64,000 nucleotides of DNA from Emcibacter sp048269205 (GCF_048269205.1 NZ_JBLXJC010000001.1:186001-250000), one strand, 5' to 3'. Shown: positions 17,552-26,960, numbered from the stretch's first letter. Notes: generated by a model from the letters alone, not told the origin. A program made the numbers and translations.

Positions 17552-18844
17552 TTAACCAAGTACCTTTCTGTCACGAGCAATAATCCAGGGCAGCGGATTG
17601 ATCGGCTTGCCCCCTCGGCGGATTTCCAGATAGAGTTTCTGCCCCAGGGATCCAGCGACCCTGCCGTCAGACGCCAGTTGAGTGGGCGCCATCTGGCCGA
17701 TTGGTTCACCTTTTAATACCCATTGACCGACAACGGCGTCAAGCCGGGTCATACCGGCCAGCAGCGTATGATAGCCGTCTCCGTGGGAAATAATAAGTAA
17801 TTGTCCGTAGGAGCGGAATTTTCCTGAAAAAACAACGCGTCCGTCGTGGGGGGCGACCACAGTTGCCTGGGATCGCGTGTTTATAATGATTCCCTTTGAT
17901 TTCCGGCCTTCCGCTGTGGTCTGTCCATAACGGACCTCAATGCTGCCGCGCGCCGGCAGGGGAATGGAGCCCCTGGCGAGGCTGAAACTGGTGCTGCCGG
18001 AGGGCAGGGCCGTCACCTGGGCCGGCGAAGTGCTTTCACCGCTATCGCGCTGTGGCTTGTCCTCCAGCCGCGTTGCCGCCTCCCGGGCGGCTTTTTCCCG
18101 AAGCTGGTTTTCTTTTTCGATCCGGTCAATCAGTTCCTGCAGGTTTCTCGCCGTGGCGGCAAATTTTTTCAGTTTCTGCCGTTCCTGCCGTGTGGCCCGC
18201 TCAAGCTCCTTATGGCGATCCCGGCGGGCGCTCAGCAGTTTATCCAGTTCATCCTGGGACTGGCTCAGTTCGGCAAGTTCCTCTTTCAGGCTGGCCTGTT
18301 CCTTCCGGATATCCTGACGCAGGTCCTGCAATTCTCCGATATCCTGGCGGATTAACACAGCCTTGTTTTCGAGTTCCGGCAGAATCACTTTGAGAAGACT
18401 GGCGCTCCGCAGGCTGTCGACGGCTTCATCCGGGCGGAAGGCAACCAGTTCCGGGGGCTGCCGGCTCAGGCGCTGCATGGCGCCCAGTGTTTCCGTCATC
18501 TGTCCGGTGCGGGCGGACAGACGTGCCTCCAGCTTTGTTTCCCGCTGGTTCAGGTCGTCAAGCTTGTCTTCCCTCTCGCTGAGGCGGCTTTCCGTATCCT
18601 GGAGATCTTTTGCCGCCTGGACCATTTTGCGGCCGAGATCGGAAATCTCTTCCTTCAGCTGGCTGGCCTCACTTTCATACTGTCGGGCCTTGAGGGTGGT
18701 TTCCTCGATTCTTTTCTGGACTTCCTTGAGGTCGTCTTCCTGTTTGCGCGGCACTTCTCCGGCGGCAGGCAGTGCCGTCAGAAGGCAAAGAAGCAGCGAG
18801 GGGAGAAACCGTGTTCTCCGCCGGGCAGACATATGTAACGACAA
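17552..18844 (-). CDS. envC: EnvC-type murein hydrolase activator, degenerate LytM domain
   Basis: Periplasmic coiled-coil activator of the amidases that split septal peptidoglycan, recruited by FtsEX in other bacteria. The 430 residues comprise a signal peptide (about 1-29), a long coiled coil (about 32-250, rich in Glu, Lys, Gln) and a C-terminal LytM/M23 fold. The metal ligands of active M23 peptidases are not there: the second motif reads LYLEIR instead of HxH, although ISHGDGYHTLLAGM retains the fold. This is the expected non-catalytic EnvC state. It follows gpmI by one base; ftsE and ftsX are at 40-42 kb. Confidence 0.92.
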   Translation of the reverse strand: MSLHMSARRRTRFLPSLLLCLLTALPAAGEVPRKQEDDLKEVQKRIEETTLKARQYESEASQLKEEISDLGRKMVQAAKDLQDTESRLSEREDKLDDLNQRETKLEARLSARTGQMTETLGAMQRLSRQPPELVAFRPDEAVDSLRSASLLKVILPELENKAVLIRQDIGELQDLRQDIRKEQASLKEELAELSQSQDELDKLLSARRDRHKELERATRQERQKLKKFAATARNLQELIDRIEKENQLREKAAREAATRLEDKPQRDSGESTSPAQVTALPSGSTSFSLARGSIPLPARGSIEVRYGQTTAEGRKSKGIIINTRSQATVVAPHDGRVVFSGKFRSYGQLLIISHGDGYHTLLAGMTRLDAVVGQWVLKGEPIGQMAPTQLASDGRVAGSLGQKLYLEIRRGGKPINPLPWIIARDRKVLG

Positions 18845-18845
18845 C

Positions 18846-20477
18846 CTACGCAGTAGCCCTGTTCTCCTGTTGCTGTCCCCTGTGTCCCCGGGCTTCTTCC
18901 TGGGAAACCACTTTCAGCAGGGAATGGCCGGTCATGGCTGCCGGCTGGTCGAGTCCCATCAGGTCCAACAGGGTCGGCGCCACGTCCGCCAATCTGCCGT
19001 TTTCCAGGGCAATCGCCCGGCCTTCGGGAAGATCAGCCGCCGCGGCTGGTGCATTGATCAGAAGGAAGGGGACCAGGTTGGTCGTATGCGCCGTATGGGG
19101 CTGATCGGTAACCGGATCCTTCATCAGTTCAATATTGCCGTGATCGGCGGTAACCAGCATGGTGCCACCCGTTTCCACAAGCGCATCGCGCAGATGGCCC
19201 AGGCTGGTGTCGATGGTCTGCACCGCCTTGAGGGCTGCCTCCATCACACCGGTATGGCCAACCATGTCGGGATTGGCGAAATTCACCACGATCAGGTCGT
19301 ATTTTTTCGAGCGGATGGCCTCCACCAGCTCGTCGGTCACTTCCGGGGCCGACATTTCCGGTTTCAGGTCATAGGTGGCCACATCCGGCGACGGGATCAG
19401 GATACGGTCTTCCCCGTCATAAACGCCTTCACTGCCGCCGTTGAAGAAAAAAGTCACGTGAGCGTATTTTTCCGTCTCGGCAATGCGCAATTGCGTGCGT
19501 CCGCTGCGGGAGACAATCTCGCCCAGGGTATCGAGGATTTCCTCGGCCGGAAAAAGCGCGGTCATAAATTCATTAAGGGCGACGGAATATTCCACCATGC
19601 CTGTGGTCGCGGCGAACTTAACCAGACGGTCCCGCTTGAAGCCGTCAAAATGGGGATCCACAAAACAGGTCAGGATTTCCCGGGCCCGGTCAGCACGGAA
19701 ATTTGCCATCAGGATCGCGTCGCCGTCTTTCATGCCCTGATAGTCACCGATCACCGCAGGCAGAACGAATTCGTCGGTCTTGTCCCCGGCATAGCTTGCT
19801 TCGATGACGGCCCGGGCGCTGTCATGTCTTTCACCGCCGGCATCCATCATGGTGTCATAGGCCAGCTTGACCCGGTCCCAGCGCTTATCCCGGTCCATGG
19901 CGTAATAACGGCCGGAAACGGTGGCGATGGAGACATTGTCGAGCCCGGCGATGCCTGTCTCGAACGTTTCCACAAAGTCCAGGGCGCTTTTTGGCGGGAC
20001 GTCCCGGCCATCAAGGAAGGCATGGATGGCAACCGGAATATTTTCTTTTGCACATTCTTTTGCCAGGGCCAGCATATGGTCCTGGTGGCTGTGTACGCCG
20101 CCCGGGGACAAAAGCCCCATCAGGTGGCAAGTGCCACCGCTCTGTTTAAGGGCGGATACGAGTTTTTTCAGATTTTCCAAATGGCCCAGCCGGCCTTCAG
20201 CAATACAGCTGTCAATCCGGGGCAGGTCCTGCATGACCACACGCCCGCCGCCCAGATTCATATGCCCCACTTCGGAGTTGCCCATCTGCCCTTCCGGCAG
20301 GCCGACAGCAAGGCCGGATGTTTCCAGAAAGCCGAAAGGGCATTCTTCCAGAAACCGGTCGTAGTTGGGTGTGTGCGCCAGCGCAATGGCGTTGTTGGTG
20401 CTGTCATCACGATACCCCCAACCGTCCAGGATACACAGGACAACAGGCTTGGTGGGATGCAGGGCTTTGTTTGTCAT
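18846..20477 (-). CDS. gpmI: 2,3-bisphosphoglycerate-independent phosphoglycerate mutase
   Basis: Manganese-dependent glycolytic enzyme that interconverts 3- and 2-phosphoglycerate. The protein is about 543 residues, typical of the family. The metal site begins in LCILDGWGYRD, the phosphorylated serine lies in NSEVGHMNLG, and the C-terminal metal ligands are in TADHGNIELM and PHTAHTTNLVPF. I chose the ATG at 20477 over a TTG two codons upstream. It stands between rlmH and envC, as in many alphaproteobacteria. Confidence 0.96.
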   Translation of the reverse strand: MTNKALHPTKPVVLCILDGWGYRDDSTNNAIALAHTPNYDRFLEECPFGFLETSGLAVGLPEGQMGNSEVGHMNLGGGRVVMQDLPRIDSCIAEGRLGHLENLKKLVSALKQSGGTCHLMGLLSPGGVHSHQDHMLALAKECAKENIPVAIHAFLDGRDVPPKSALDFVETFETGIAGLDNVSIATVSGRYYAMDRDKRWDRVKLAYDTMMDAGGERHDSARAVIEASYAGDKTDEFVLPAVIGDYQGMKDGDAILMANFRADRAREILTCFVDPHFDGFKRDRLVKFAATTGMVEYSVALNEFMTALFPAEEILDTLGEIVSRSGRTQLRIAETEKYAHVTFFFNGGSEGVYDGEDRILIPSPDVATYDLKPEMSAPEVTDELVEAIRSKKYDLIVVNFANPDMVGHTGVMEAALKAVQTIDTSLGHLRDALVETGGTMLVTADHGNIELMKDPVTDQPHTAHTTNLVPFLLINAPAAAADLPEGRAIALENGRLADVAPTLLDLMGLDQPAAMTGHSLLKVVSQEEARGHRGQQQENRATA

Positions 20478-20638
20478 TTGCAACTCGTTCCGCTTCTGGC
20501 CGCTTCCGGTGGCAACCGGTCACATTCGCCGGACAATACTCTATATCTAAATTAGGTTAATAGCGTGTAAAATCAAGCTTGTCAGGCTCTTTTACGCCAT
20601 TTTCAGGCCCATATTCAAGTCCGCTTTTATTCCTGGGG

Positions 20639-21097
20639 TCAATCCTTGTGATAGGGGTGTCCGGCAAGAATGCTGGACGCCCGGTAAATCTGTTCCGTCA
20701 GCATCATGCGCACGATCATGTGCGGCCATGTCATTTTACCAAAAGACAGCAGCATGTTGGCGCGCTCTTTTATTCCGGGCCCGTAACCTTCTGCGCCGCC
20801 GATCACAAAGGCCACACAGGAGCGGCCATCGTCCTGCAACCGGCCCAGGGTTTCTGCGAAAGCGGTGCTGCGCATATGCTTTCCCCGTTCGTCAAGGGCG
20901 ATCAACCAGGCGTCATCGGGAATGGCCGCCAGAAGCAACTCGGCTTCTTTCGCCATGCGTTCGGCACCCTTCAAGGGGCGCTTCTCCTCCACTTCTGTAA
21001 CGGAAACGGGCCAGGGCGTGCGCTTGACAAAGGTCTCAATCAGGTCAAGCTCGGGCCCTTTTTTCAGGCGCCCGACGGCAATGATCCTGATCTGCAT
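20639..21097 (-). CDS. rlmH: 23S rRNA pseudouridine-1915 N3-methyltransferase
   Basis: SPOUT methyltransferase that modifies helix 69 of 23S rRNA in assembled ribosomes. The 152-residue product matches the family length and carries the SAM-knot segment FVIGGAEGYGP and the C-terminal LTEQIYRASSILAGHPYHKD. It directly follows rsfS with a 21-base gap. Confidence 0.96.
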   Translation of the reverse strand: MQIRIIAVGRLKKGPELDLIETFVKRTPWPVSVTEVEEKRPLKGAERMAKEAELLLAAIPDDAWLIALDERGKHMRSTAFAETLGRLQDDGRSCVAFVIGGAEGYGPGIKERANMLLSFGKMTWPHMIVRMMLTEQIYRASSILAGHPYHKD

Positions 21098-21118
21098 GGT
21101 TCCAATCCCGGTTCTGGC

Positions 21119-21550
21119 CTAGTTCTGGAAGTCAGATGCGCCGGAAGACAAGTCAGCACGTCCGACATTATCCGGTGTAAAATCCGGCATCCACATTTTT
21201 TCCAGATTGTAGAAGGCGCGAACCTCCGGGCGGAACAGATGCACAATAATATCACCGGCATCAATCAAAACCCAATCAGCTTTATCAAGGCCTTCCACCT
21301 TGCAGCTGCCAAAGCCGTTTTCCTTGACGGTCTGGACCACATGATCTGCCAATGATGCCACCTGGCGATTGGAACGACCGGACGCAATAATCATCGAATC
21401 GGCAATGCTGGATTTACCATGTAGGTTGATTTCGGTGATTTCTTCTGCCTTTTTGTCGTCAAGGGCACTTAAAATAAGTTCCTTGAGACTGACCGTACTG
21501 GACGGTTCGGAAGAACTTGGAATGTTCTCTGACTCCTGTATTGTGGGCAC
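21119..21550 (-). CDS. rsfS: Ribosomal silencing factor RsfS
   Basis: Binds uL14 and keeps the large subunit from joining the small subunit in starvation. 143 residues, with a Ser/Glu-rich N-terminal tail of about 20 residues before the conserved domain; landmarks are MIIASGRSNRQVASLADHV, DWVLIDAGDIIVHLF and YNLEKMW. It lies between nadD (9-base gap) and rlmH. Confidence 0.95.
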   Translation of the reverse strand: MPTIQESENIPSSSEPSSTVSLKELILSALDDKKAEEITEINLHGKSSIADSMIIASGRSNRQVASLADHVVQTVKENGFGSCKVEGLDKADWVLIDAGDIIVHLFRPEVRAFYNLEKMWMPDFTPDNVGRADLSSGASDFQN

Positions 21551-21559
21551 GTCTATTTT

Positions 21560-22210
21560 CTATAACCTCTCGGAATATAATGTTTTTTCACGAATTGCTG
21601 TTGCTGACATTGGATTTTTTCTACCGTGGCAGAAAACCCAAACCGGCGGTTTCATCCGCGGCAGCAGCGAAGCATGGGTTTCCCCCAGCCGCTGCCGGCG
21701 AAATTTTTGCCCGGCCTTGCTGGCAATTGCCGACATAGAATAACCGGGACGGTCGAAAATCGCAAATGGAACAAGATTCGCGATCTCCTCCCATTGTTGC
21801 CATTTGCTGAATTGCGCCAGGTTGTCGGCGCCCATCAGCCAGATAAATTGTGTGTTTGGAAAGCGGGTGACCAGAATACGGATGGTGTCCGCCGTATAGT
21901 TGGTGTTCATCCGCCGTTCCAGGTCCATGACAGTAATACGGGGATGATCCGCCACCTGTTGGGCCTTTTTTACCCGCTGGTCCAAAGCAGCCATATCGTC
22001 TGTACCCTTCAGCGGGTTTTGCGGTGACACCAGCCACCAGACATGATCCAGGCCCAGCCGCTTGAGGGCGGCAAGGCTAATTTCCCGGTGAGCCTCATGG
22101 GCAGGATTGAAGGAGCCGCCGAGAAGGCCAATGGTCATACCCCGCCATTTGTCAGCACCGGGCAGCAGGGGAAACCTGCTGTGGATATTTTTACGGTCGG
22201 GTTTGTCCAT
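21560..22210 (-). CDS. nadD: Nicotinate-nucleotide adenylyltransferase
   Basis: Forms deamido-NAD from nicotinate mononucleotide and ATP. The nucleotidyltransferase loop GLLGGSFNPAHEAHR is present near residue 29, and the second motif IRE(K)TLYSE closes the protein. The start at 22210 lies 20 bases inside the end of proA; a shorter version could begin at the ATG before TIGLLGG, but N-terminal extensions of this size are common in alphaproteobacteria. Confidence 0.93.
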   Translation of the reverse strand: MDKPDRKNIHSRFPLLPGADKWRGMTIGLLGGSFNPAHEAHREISLAALKRLGLDHVWWLVSPQNPLKGTDDMAALDQRVKKAQQVADHPRITVMDLERRMNTNYTADTIRILVTRFPNTQFIWLMGADNLAQFSKWQQWEEIANLVPFAIFDRPGYSMSAIASKAGQKFRRQRLGETHASLLPRMKPPVWVFCHGRKNPMSATAIREKTLYSERL

Positions 22211-23459
22211 CGCCCCTGACCTGGTATTTATAGCTTGTCAGCTGTTCCAGTCCGACCGGACCTCGGGCATGCATCTTGCCTGTGGAAATTCCGATTTCTG
22301 CGCCCATGCCAAACTCACCGCCGTCTGCAAACTGGGTCGAGGCATTATGCATGACAATGGCACTGTCGACCCGGTTCAGAAATTCCGCGGCGGTTTCCGC
22401 ATTTTCCGTGACAATGGAATCCGTATGGTGGGAGCCGTGTTGCGCAATATGTTCTATCGCACCCTCGACTCCGTCGACACAGCGGACGGACAGGATGGCG
22501 TCCAGATATTCCGTGTCCCAGTCCTCGTCGGTGGCTGCAACCATATCCGGGACAATTTCCCGGGACCTGCCATCGCCCCTGAGTTCGCAGCCTTTTTCCT
22601 TCAGCGCCTCGGCAATGGAGGGCAGAAGCTTTTCAGCGGCGGCCTCGTCGACCAGAAGAGTTTCCATGGCGCCGCAGATGCCGGTGCGCCGCATTTTGGC
22701 ATTGAGTGCAATACTGACGGCTTTTTCCGGGTCGGCGTCCCGGTCCACATAGACATGGCAGATGCCGTCCAAATGGGCCATGACCGGCACCTTGCTGTCA
22801 TTCTGGACCCTCTCGATCAGGGATTTGCCGCCGCGCGGTACGATGATGTCCACAAAACCTGCAAGGCCTAAAAGCTCACCCACGGCGGCCCGGTCTTGGG
22901 TCGGGATCAACTGGATGGCCTCTTCCGGCAGACCCGCTTTCTCAAGGCCTTTGACCAGGCACTGATATATGGCCCGGCTGGAATGGGCACTTTCGGAACC
23001 GCCGCGCAGGATCGAGGCATTGCCGGACTTCAGGCACAGGGCGCCGGCATCGGCCGTGACATTGGGACGGGATTCATAGATGATGCCGATCACGCCAAGC
23101 GGGACGCGCACGCGGGAGATATTCAGGCCGTTGGGCCGGTCCCAGCTTGCCATCACATCACCGACCGGATCGGGCAGGGCGGCAATATTCTCCAGTCCTT
23201 TCGCGATGGCCTCGATACGGTCCTCGTCAAGCAGAAGCCGGTCCAGCATGGCGCCGGTAAGCCCCCGGCCCTTCGCAATGTCCATGTCCCTGGCGTTGGC
23301 GGCAAGGATTTCATCCCTGTCCGACCGCAGGGCATTTGCCGCGGCCAGAAGGGCTGCATTTTTCTGTTCCGTGGTGCTTTCGGCCAGGACGGCGGCGGCC
23401 TCCCGGGCGGCCTGTCCCATGGCCAGCATCAGTTTTCTGATGTCATGTTCTGTATTCAT
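22191..23459 (-). CDS. proA: Gamma-glutamyl phosphate reductase
   Basis: Second enzyme of proline synthesis, reducing glutamyl-5-phosphate to the semialdehyde with NADPH. The 422 residues match the family. Signatures are RVPLGVIGIIYESRPNVT and the catalytic Cys region RRTGICGAMETLLVD. Its stop overlaps the beginning of nadD and it follows proB by 48 bases, so proB-proA-nadD form one unit. Confidence 0.97.
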   Translation of the reverse strand: MNTEHDIRKLMLAMGQAAREAAAVLAESTTEQKNAALLAAANALRSDRDEILAANARDMDIAKGRGLTGAMLDRLLLDEDRIEAIAKGLENIAALPDPVGDVMASWDRPNGLNISRVRVPLGVIGIIYESRPNVTADAGALCLKSGNASILRGGSESAHSSRAIYQCLVKGLEKAGLPEEAIQLIPTQDRAAVGELLGLAGFVDIIVPRGGKSLIERVQNDSKVPVMAHLDGICHVYVDRDADPEKAVSIALNAKMRRTGICGAMETLLVDEAAAEKLLPSIAEALKEKGCELRGDGRSREIVPDMVAATDEDWDTEYLDAILSVRCVDGVEGAIEHIAQHGSHHTDSIVTENAETAAEFLNRVDSAIVMHNASTQFADGGEFGMGAEIGISTGKMHARGPVGLEQLTSYKYQVRGDGQTRP

Positions 23460-23507
23460 TTGGTTTCCAGCAGTTACTCTGATTTGTACTGTATATTGTG
23501 TGCAGCG

Positions 23508-24638
23508 TTATTTATAGCCATTTCCCGAAATAACAAGGTCGCTACGGTGGATTAGTTCCTCCCGGCCCACATAGCCGAGGACCTGTTCGATCTCATGGCT
23601 GCGGCGGCCTTTCAGGAGGCCTGCCTCGGCAGACGAATAGGAAATAAGTCCGCGCCCGATCTCGCCACCGTTCATGTCCACCACGGTGACGGTATCGCCC
23701 CGGTCAAAGGTGCCGGCAACCCGGACCACTCCGGCGGGCAGCAAGCTCTTGCCGTTTTTCAGGGCGCCAACCGCGCCATCGTCAATGGTCAGCGTTCCGC
23801 AGGTTTCCAGGCTGCCCATGATCCATTGCTTTTTGGCAGCAAGCGGATTGTCCGCCGCCTTGAACCAGGTGCCGTGGCCGCTTTCAAGATAGCGGGAGAC
23901 GGGATTTTTTTCCGTGCCGTTGATGATCACCATGTGACAGCCGCCCTGGGCGGCAATCTTGCCGGCGGCGATCTTGGTGATCATGCCGCCGCTGCCGAAA
24001 CCGGTGGAGACAGGGTCTCCGGCCATGCGTTCGATCTGGGGGGTGATGGTCTCTACAACCGGGATAAACTCTGCTCCGTCGTTTTTGTTGGGGTCGGCCG
24101 TGTAAAGCCCATCGATGTCGGACAGCAGGAACAGGCAGTCCGCCTCACACATGGTGGCGACCCGGGCGGCAAGCCGGTCATTATCGCCGTAACGCATTTC
24201 GTCGGTAGCCACCGTATCATTCTCGTTGATTACCGGCACCACACCCAGTTTCAGCAATTGCAGGATGGTGTTGCGGGCATTGAGATAGCGGCGTCGTTCC
24301 TCCGTATCGCCATAGGTCAGCAGAACCTGGGCCACGGGAAGGTCATGGTTACCCAGGCTTTCCCGATAGGCGGCAGCCAGCTCGATCTGGCCCGCGGCGG
24401 CGGCGGCCTGGTTTTCTTCCAGTCGCTTGCCGGGTTTGAGGCCCAGCCGTTTGCGGCCAAGCGCAATGGAGCCGGATGAGACCAGGATCACATCCTTGCC
24501 GGCGGCCCTGAGCGTTGCCACATCGCTGGCAATGCTGGCAAGCCAGTCTTCGCGCAGCTGACCCTTGTCCGCATCCACCAATAGGGCGGAGCCGATTTTG
24601 ATCACAATACGGCGAAAATTCTCAATAGTCTGTTTCAT
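23508..24638 (-). CDS. proB: Glutamate 5-kinase with PUA domain
   Basis: First and feedback-regulated enzyme of proline synthesis. The N-terminal amino-acid kinase domain (RIVIKIGSALLV, then VSSGSIALGRKRLGL and VPVINENDTVAT) is followed by a C-terminal PUA domain from about residue 280, giving 376 residues. It follows obgE by 67 bases. Confidence 0.97.
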   Translation of the reverse strand: MKQTIENFRRIVIKIGSALLVDADKGQLREDWLASIASDVATLRAAGKDVILVSSGSIALGRKRLGLKPGKRLEENQAAAAAGQIELAAAYRESLGNHDLPVAQVLLTYGDTEERRRYLNARNTILQLLKLGVVPVINENDTVATDEMRYGDNDRLAARVATMCEADCLFLLSDIDGLYTADPNKNDGAEFIPVVETITPQIERMAGDPVSTGFGSGGMITKIAAGKIAAQGGCHMVIINGTEKNPVSRYLESGHGTWFKAADNPLAAKKQWIMGSLETCGTLTIDDGAVGALKNGKSLLPAGVVRVAGTFDRGDTVTVVDMNGGEIGRGLISYSSAEAGLLKGRRSHEIEQVLGYVGREELIHRSDLVISGNGYK

Positions 24639-24705
24639 TCAGGGTGGCTTTCAATCGACAGTGTGGCATGTCAGACATCTGAGCGGTTTTATAACGGGTA
24701 ATGAT

Positions 24706-25815
24706 CTAGATCGGGGACCATCCGTCCGTATCTTCCTCCTCTTGTTCCGGTTCTTCCGCATGATTGTCTTCTGTCGGGGTGGCGGCCGACAGATAGGGAG
24801 CGGAAGCATCGGACATATCCAGTTCACGGGCTTCGTCTACATTCTTGAGCAGGGCCCTGAGAATTGCCTCGACCCCTTTTCCGGACACGCCGGACAGGGG
24901 CATGATCGGCGAATCTGTAACCTGCCGCAATTCGTCCGTCAACATTTCGATCAGCTCATCATCAAGGGCGTCGACCTTGTTCAGGCCAATGATTTCCTTC
25001 TTGTTGTCCAGACCCTCGCCGTAGGCTTCCAGTTCGTTGCGGACGGTCCGGTAAGCTTCGACCACGTCTTCTCCGGCGCCATCAACCAGATGCAGCAGGG
25101 TGGCGCAACGCTCCACATGACCAAGGAAGCGATCGCCCAGGCCATGGCCTTCATGGGCACCTTCGATCAGACCCGGGATATCGGCAATGACAAATTCGCG
25201 CTCGTCCACATTGACCACACCAAGCTGGGGTTTGAGGGTGGTGAAGGGGTAGTCGCCGATTTTCGGTTTGGCCCGGCTCGTGGCGGCGAGGAAGGTGGAT
25301 TTACCCGCATTGGGCAGGCCCACAAGCCCCACATCGGCCATCAGTTTCAGCTGCAGCCAGATCCACATTTCCTCGGCCGGCCCGCCGGGAGTGGATTTGC
25401 GCGGGGCCTGATTGACGGAAGACTTGAACGCCGCATTGCCGACGCCGCCCCTGCCGCCTTCCAGCAGCATGATGACCTGTCCGGGTTCGGTCAGGTCGGC
25501 CAGCATTACCTCGTGATTTTCATCAAAGATCTGGGTGCCGACAGGAACCTGGAGCACCAGGTCATTGCCTTGTGCGCCGGTGCGGTTCTGACCCATGCCG
25601 TGTCCGCCCCGCTGGGCCTTGAAATGCTGTTTATAGCGATAGTCGATCAGCGTGTTCAGGCCTTCCACGGCTTCGACCAGAATATGGCCGCCGCGCCCGC
25701 CGTTGCCGCCGTCGGGTCCGCCGAATTCGACGAATTTTTCCCGTCGGAAGCTGACGCATCCCTGTCCGCCTGCGCCGGAACGGGTATAAATTTTACACTG
25801 ATCGAGAAACTGCAT
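24706..25815 (-). CDS. obgE: GTPase ObgE/CgtA
   Basis: Ribosome-associated GTPase needed for large-subunit assembly. The glycine-rich Obg fold fills residues 1-158 (GAGGQGCVSFRREKFV, then GGPDGGNGGRGG), followed by the G domain with GLPNAGKST (G1), FTTLKPQLG (G2), DIPGLIEGA (G3) and NKVD (G4). The C-terminus after the G domain is short and ends in an acidic Glu-rich tail. Its leader holds a separate candidate promoter and a hairpin, downstream of a terminator after rpmA. Confidence 0.97.
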   Translation of the reverse strand: MQFLDQCKIYTRSGAGGQGCVSFRREKFVEFGGPDGGNGGRGGHILVEAVEGLNTLIDYRYKQHFKAQRGGHGMGQNRTGAQGNDLVLQVPVGTQIFDENHEVMLADLTEPGQVIMLLEGGRGGVGNAAFKSSVNQAPRKSTPGGPAEEMWIWLQLKLMADVGLVGLPNAGKSTFLAATSRAKPKIGDYPFTTLKPQLGVVNVDEREFVIADIPGLIEGAHEGHGLGDRFLGHVERCATLLHLVDGAGEDVVEAYRTVRNELEAYGEGLDNKKEIIGLNKVDALDDELIEMLTDELRQVTDSPIMPLSGVSGKGVEAILRALLKNVDEARELDMSDASAPYLSAATPTEDNHAEEPEQEEEDTDGWSPI

Positions 25816-25847
25816 TTTGTTACTCTGGTTAAATAAGGTCCGTCCGG

Positions 25848-25875
25848 ATCATAAACGGACGGGCGTAAATTACAA
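25848..25875 (-). promoter_or_regulatory. Candidate promoter of obgE
   Basis: On the minus strand, TTGTAA (25875-25870) and TATGAT (25853-25848) are 16 bases apart. The -10 lies in the loop of a hairpin (CCGTCCG at 25840-25846 with CGGACGG at 25856-25862). The site follows the rpmA terminator and precedes obgE. Confidence 0.4.
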
Positions 25876-25884
25876 AATGGCCAA

Positions 25885-25927
25885 TAAAAAAGGGGAACGC
25901 CGGATCAGACCCTTGGCATTCCCCTTT
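25885..25927 (-). terminator. Intrinsic terminator after rplU-rpmA
   Basis: Read on the minus strand, a stem of 13 pairs with one mismatch (25915-25927 with 25889-25901) closes a 13-base loop and runs into a run of six T. It separates the ribosomal protein pair from obgE. Confidence 0.85.
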
Positions 25928-25954
25928 CCGGAAACTTGTGCGGTAAATTCCGGC

Positions 25955-26212
25955 TTACTTTTCCACGTCTACATGTACGTAGCTGCGTTTCAGTTTGCCT
26001 TTGGCGAATTTAACCTTGCCGTCGGTCAGCGCAAACAGGGTATGGTCCTTGCCCATGCCCACATTGTCACCCGGGTATACTTTGGTGCCGCGCTGGCGAA
26101 CCAGGATGTTGCCGGCAATAACGGCTTCACCGCCGAATTTTTTTACACCAAGACGGCGACCAGCTGAGTCGCGACCGTTACGGGAACTACCGCCTGCTTT
26201 CTTATGTGCCAT
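25955..26212 (-). CDS. rpmA: 50S ribosomal protein bL27
   Basis: Large-subunit protein whose N-terminus reaches the peptidyl-transferase centre. 85 residues, starting MAHKKAGGSSRNGRDSAGRR and containing GNILVRQRGTKVYPG. It follows rplU by three bases, the conserved order. Confidence 0.98.
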   Translation of the reverse strand: MAHKKAGGSSRNGRDSAGRRLGVKKFGGEAVIAGNILVRQRGTKVYPGDNVGMGKDHTLFALTDGKVKFAKGKLKRSYVHVDVEK

Positions 26213-26215
26213 GAC

Positions 26216-26815
26216 TTACTTCTCCTCGGTTTTCTTGGTTGAGGTTTTCTTTGCGGCCGGTTTTTTAGCAGCAGCTGTCTTTTTCGGAGCTGCCTTTTTG
26301 GCCGGAGCTTTGGTTTCAGCGGCTTTCTTAGCAGCCGGTTTCTTGGCCGGTGCAGCTTTCTTCGCCGGAGCTGCTTTCTTTGCAGCAGGTTTTTCAGCGG
26401 CAGCTTTTGTCGCCGCGGGTTTCTTGGCGGCCGGCTTGGCTTCCTCGGTTTTAGCAGCGGGTTTGGCCTCGGCCTTCTTGGCCGGTGCGGCTTTCTTCGC
26501 TGTGCCTTTGCCGATTTCCAGAACCTTCAGAACAGTCAGTTCCTGACGGTGACCTTTTTTACGGCGATAGTTCTGGCGACGTTTCTTTTTGAAAACGATA
26601 ACCTTGCTGCCGCGGGTCTGTTCCAGAATTTCAGCGGTAACCACGGTTCCGCTGACGGTCGGGGAGCCAACCTGTACACCTTTGTCATCACCGACCATCA
26701 GTACCTCGTCAAGGGTAACTTTCGCGCCGGCTTCGCCATCCAGTTTTTCAACCTTCAGCACATCATCTTTGGCAACTTTATACTGTTTGCCACCAGTTTT
26801 GACGACTGCAAACAT
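26216..26815 (-). CDS. rplU: 50S ribosomal protein bL21 with a long Ala/Lys/Pro-rich tail
   Basis: Large-subunit protein binding 23S rRNA. The first 103 residues are a normal bL21 (MFAVVKTGGKQYKV, then KKKRRQNYRRKKGHRQ). The frame then continues for about 96 residues of Lys-Ala-Ala-Pro, Lys-Lys-Pro-Ala and similar units, reminiscent of histone H1-like tails, before the TAA. This doubles the usual length of about 103. The tail is in frame and followed directly by rpmA, so it is not a frameshift artefact that I can see. A strong promoter lies about 118-145 bases upstream. Confidence 0.96.
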   Translation of the reverse strand: MFAVVKTGGKQYKVAKDDVLKVEKLDGEAGAKVTLDEVLMVGDDKGVQVGSPTVSGTVVTAEILEQTRGSKVIVFKKKRRQNYRRKKGHRQELTVLKVLEIGKGTAKKAAPAKKAEAKPAAKTEEAKPAAKKPAATKAAAEKPAAKKAAPAKKAAPAKKPAAKKAAETKAPAKKAAPKKTAAAKKPAAKKTSTKKTEEK

Positions 26816-26932
26816 TTTGAATTCCTGTTTTTATCCTGGTCATAGCCGGTAACGAACAAGGGTTCGTGTTTACGGACCGGGGTATGACGATTCGTCAAAC
26901 TACGGGATCAATCCCGTGTTGAGAGATGGCGC

Positions 26933-26960
26933 AATATAGCGCCGGTAAAGCGGATGTCAA
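26933..26960 (-). promoter_or_regulatory. Strong sigma-70 promoter of rplU-rpmA
   Basis: On the minus strand a perfect TTGACA (26960-26955) is followed after 16 bases by TATATT (26938-26933). The leader of about 110 bases contains a perfect hairpin (ACGGGAT 26902-26908, ATCCCGT 26911-26917) and a GACGA/TCGTC dyad. Confidence 0.8.

Noticed and set aside
17552..18000. Active M23 peptidase
   Set aside because: The LytM fold of the EnvC-like protein lacks the HxH and other metal ligands, so it is called as a non-catalytic activator.
18363..20555. Long open frame (730 codons) on the plus strand opposite gpmI and envC
   Set aside because: It mirrors two well-supported genes, has no family resemblance and reflects the GC-rich codon pattern.
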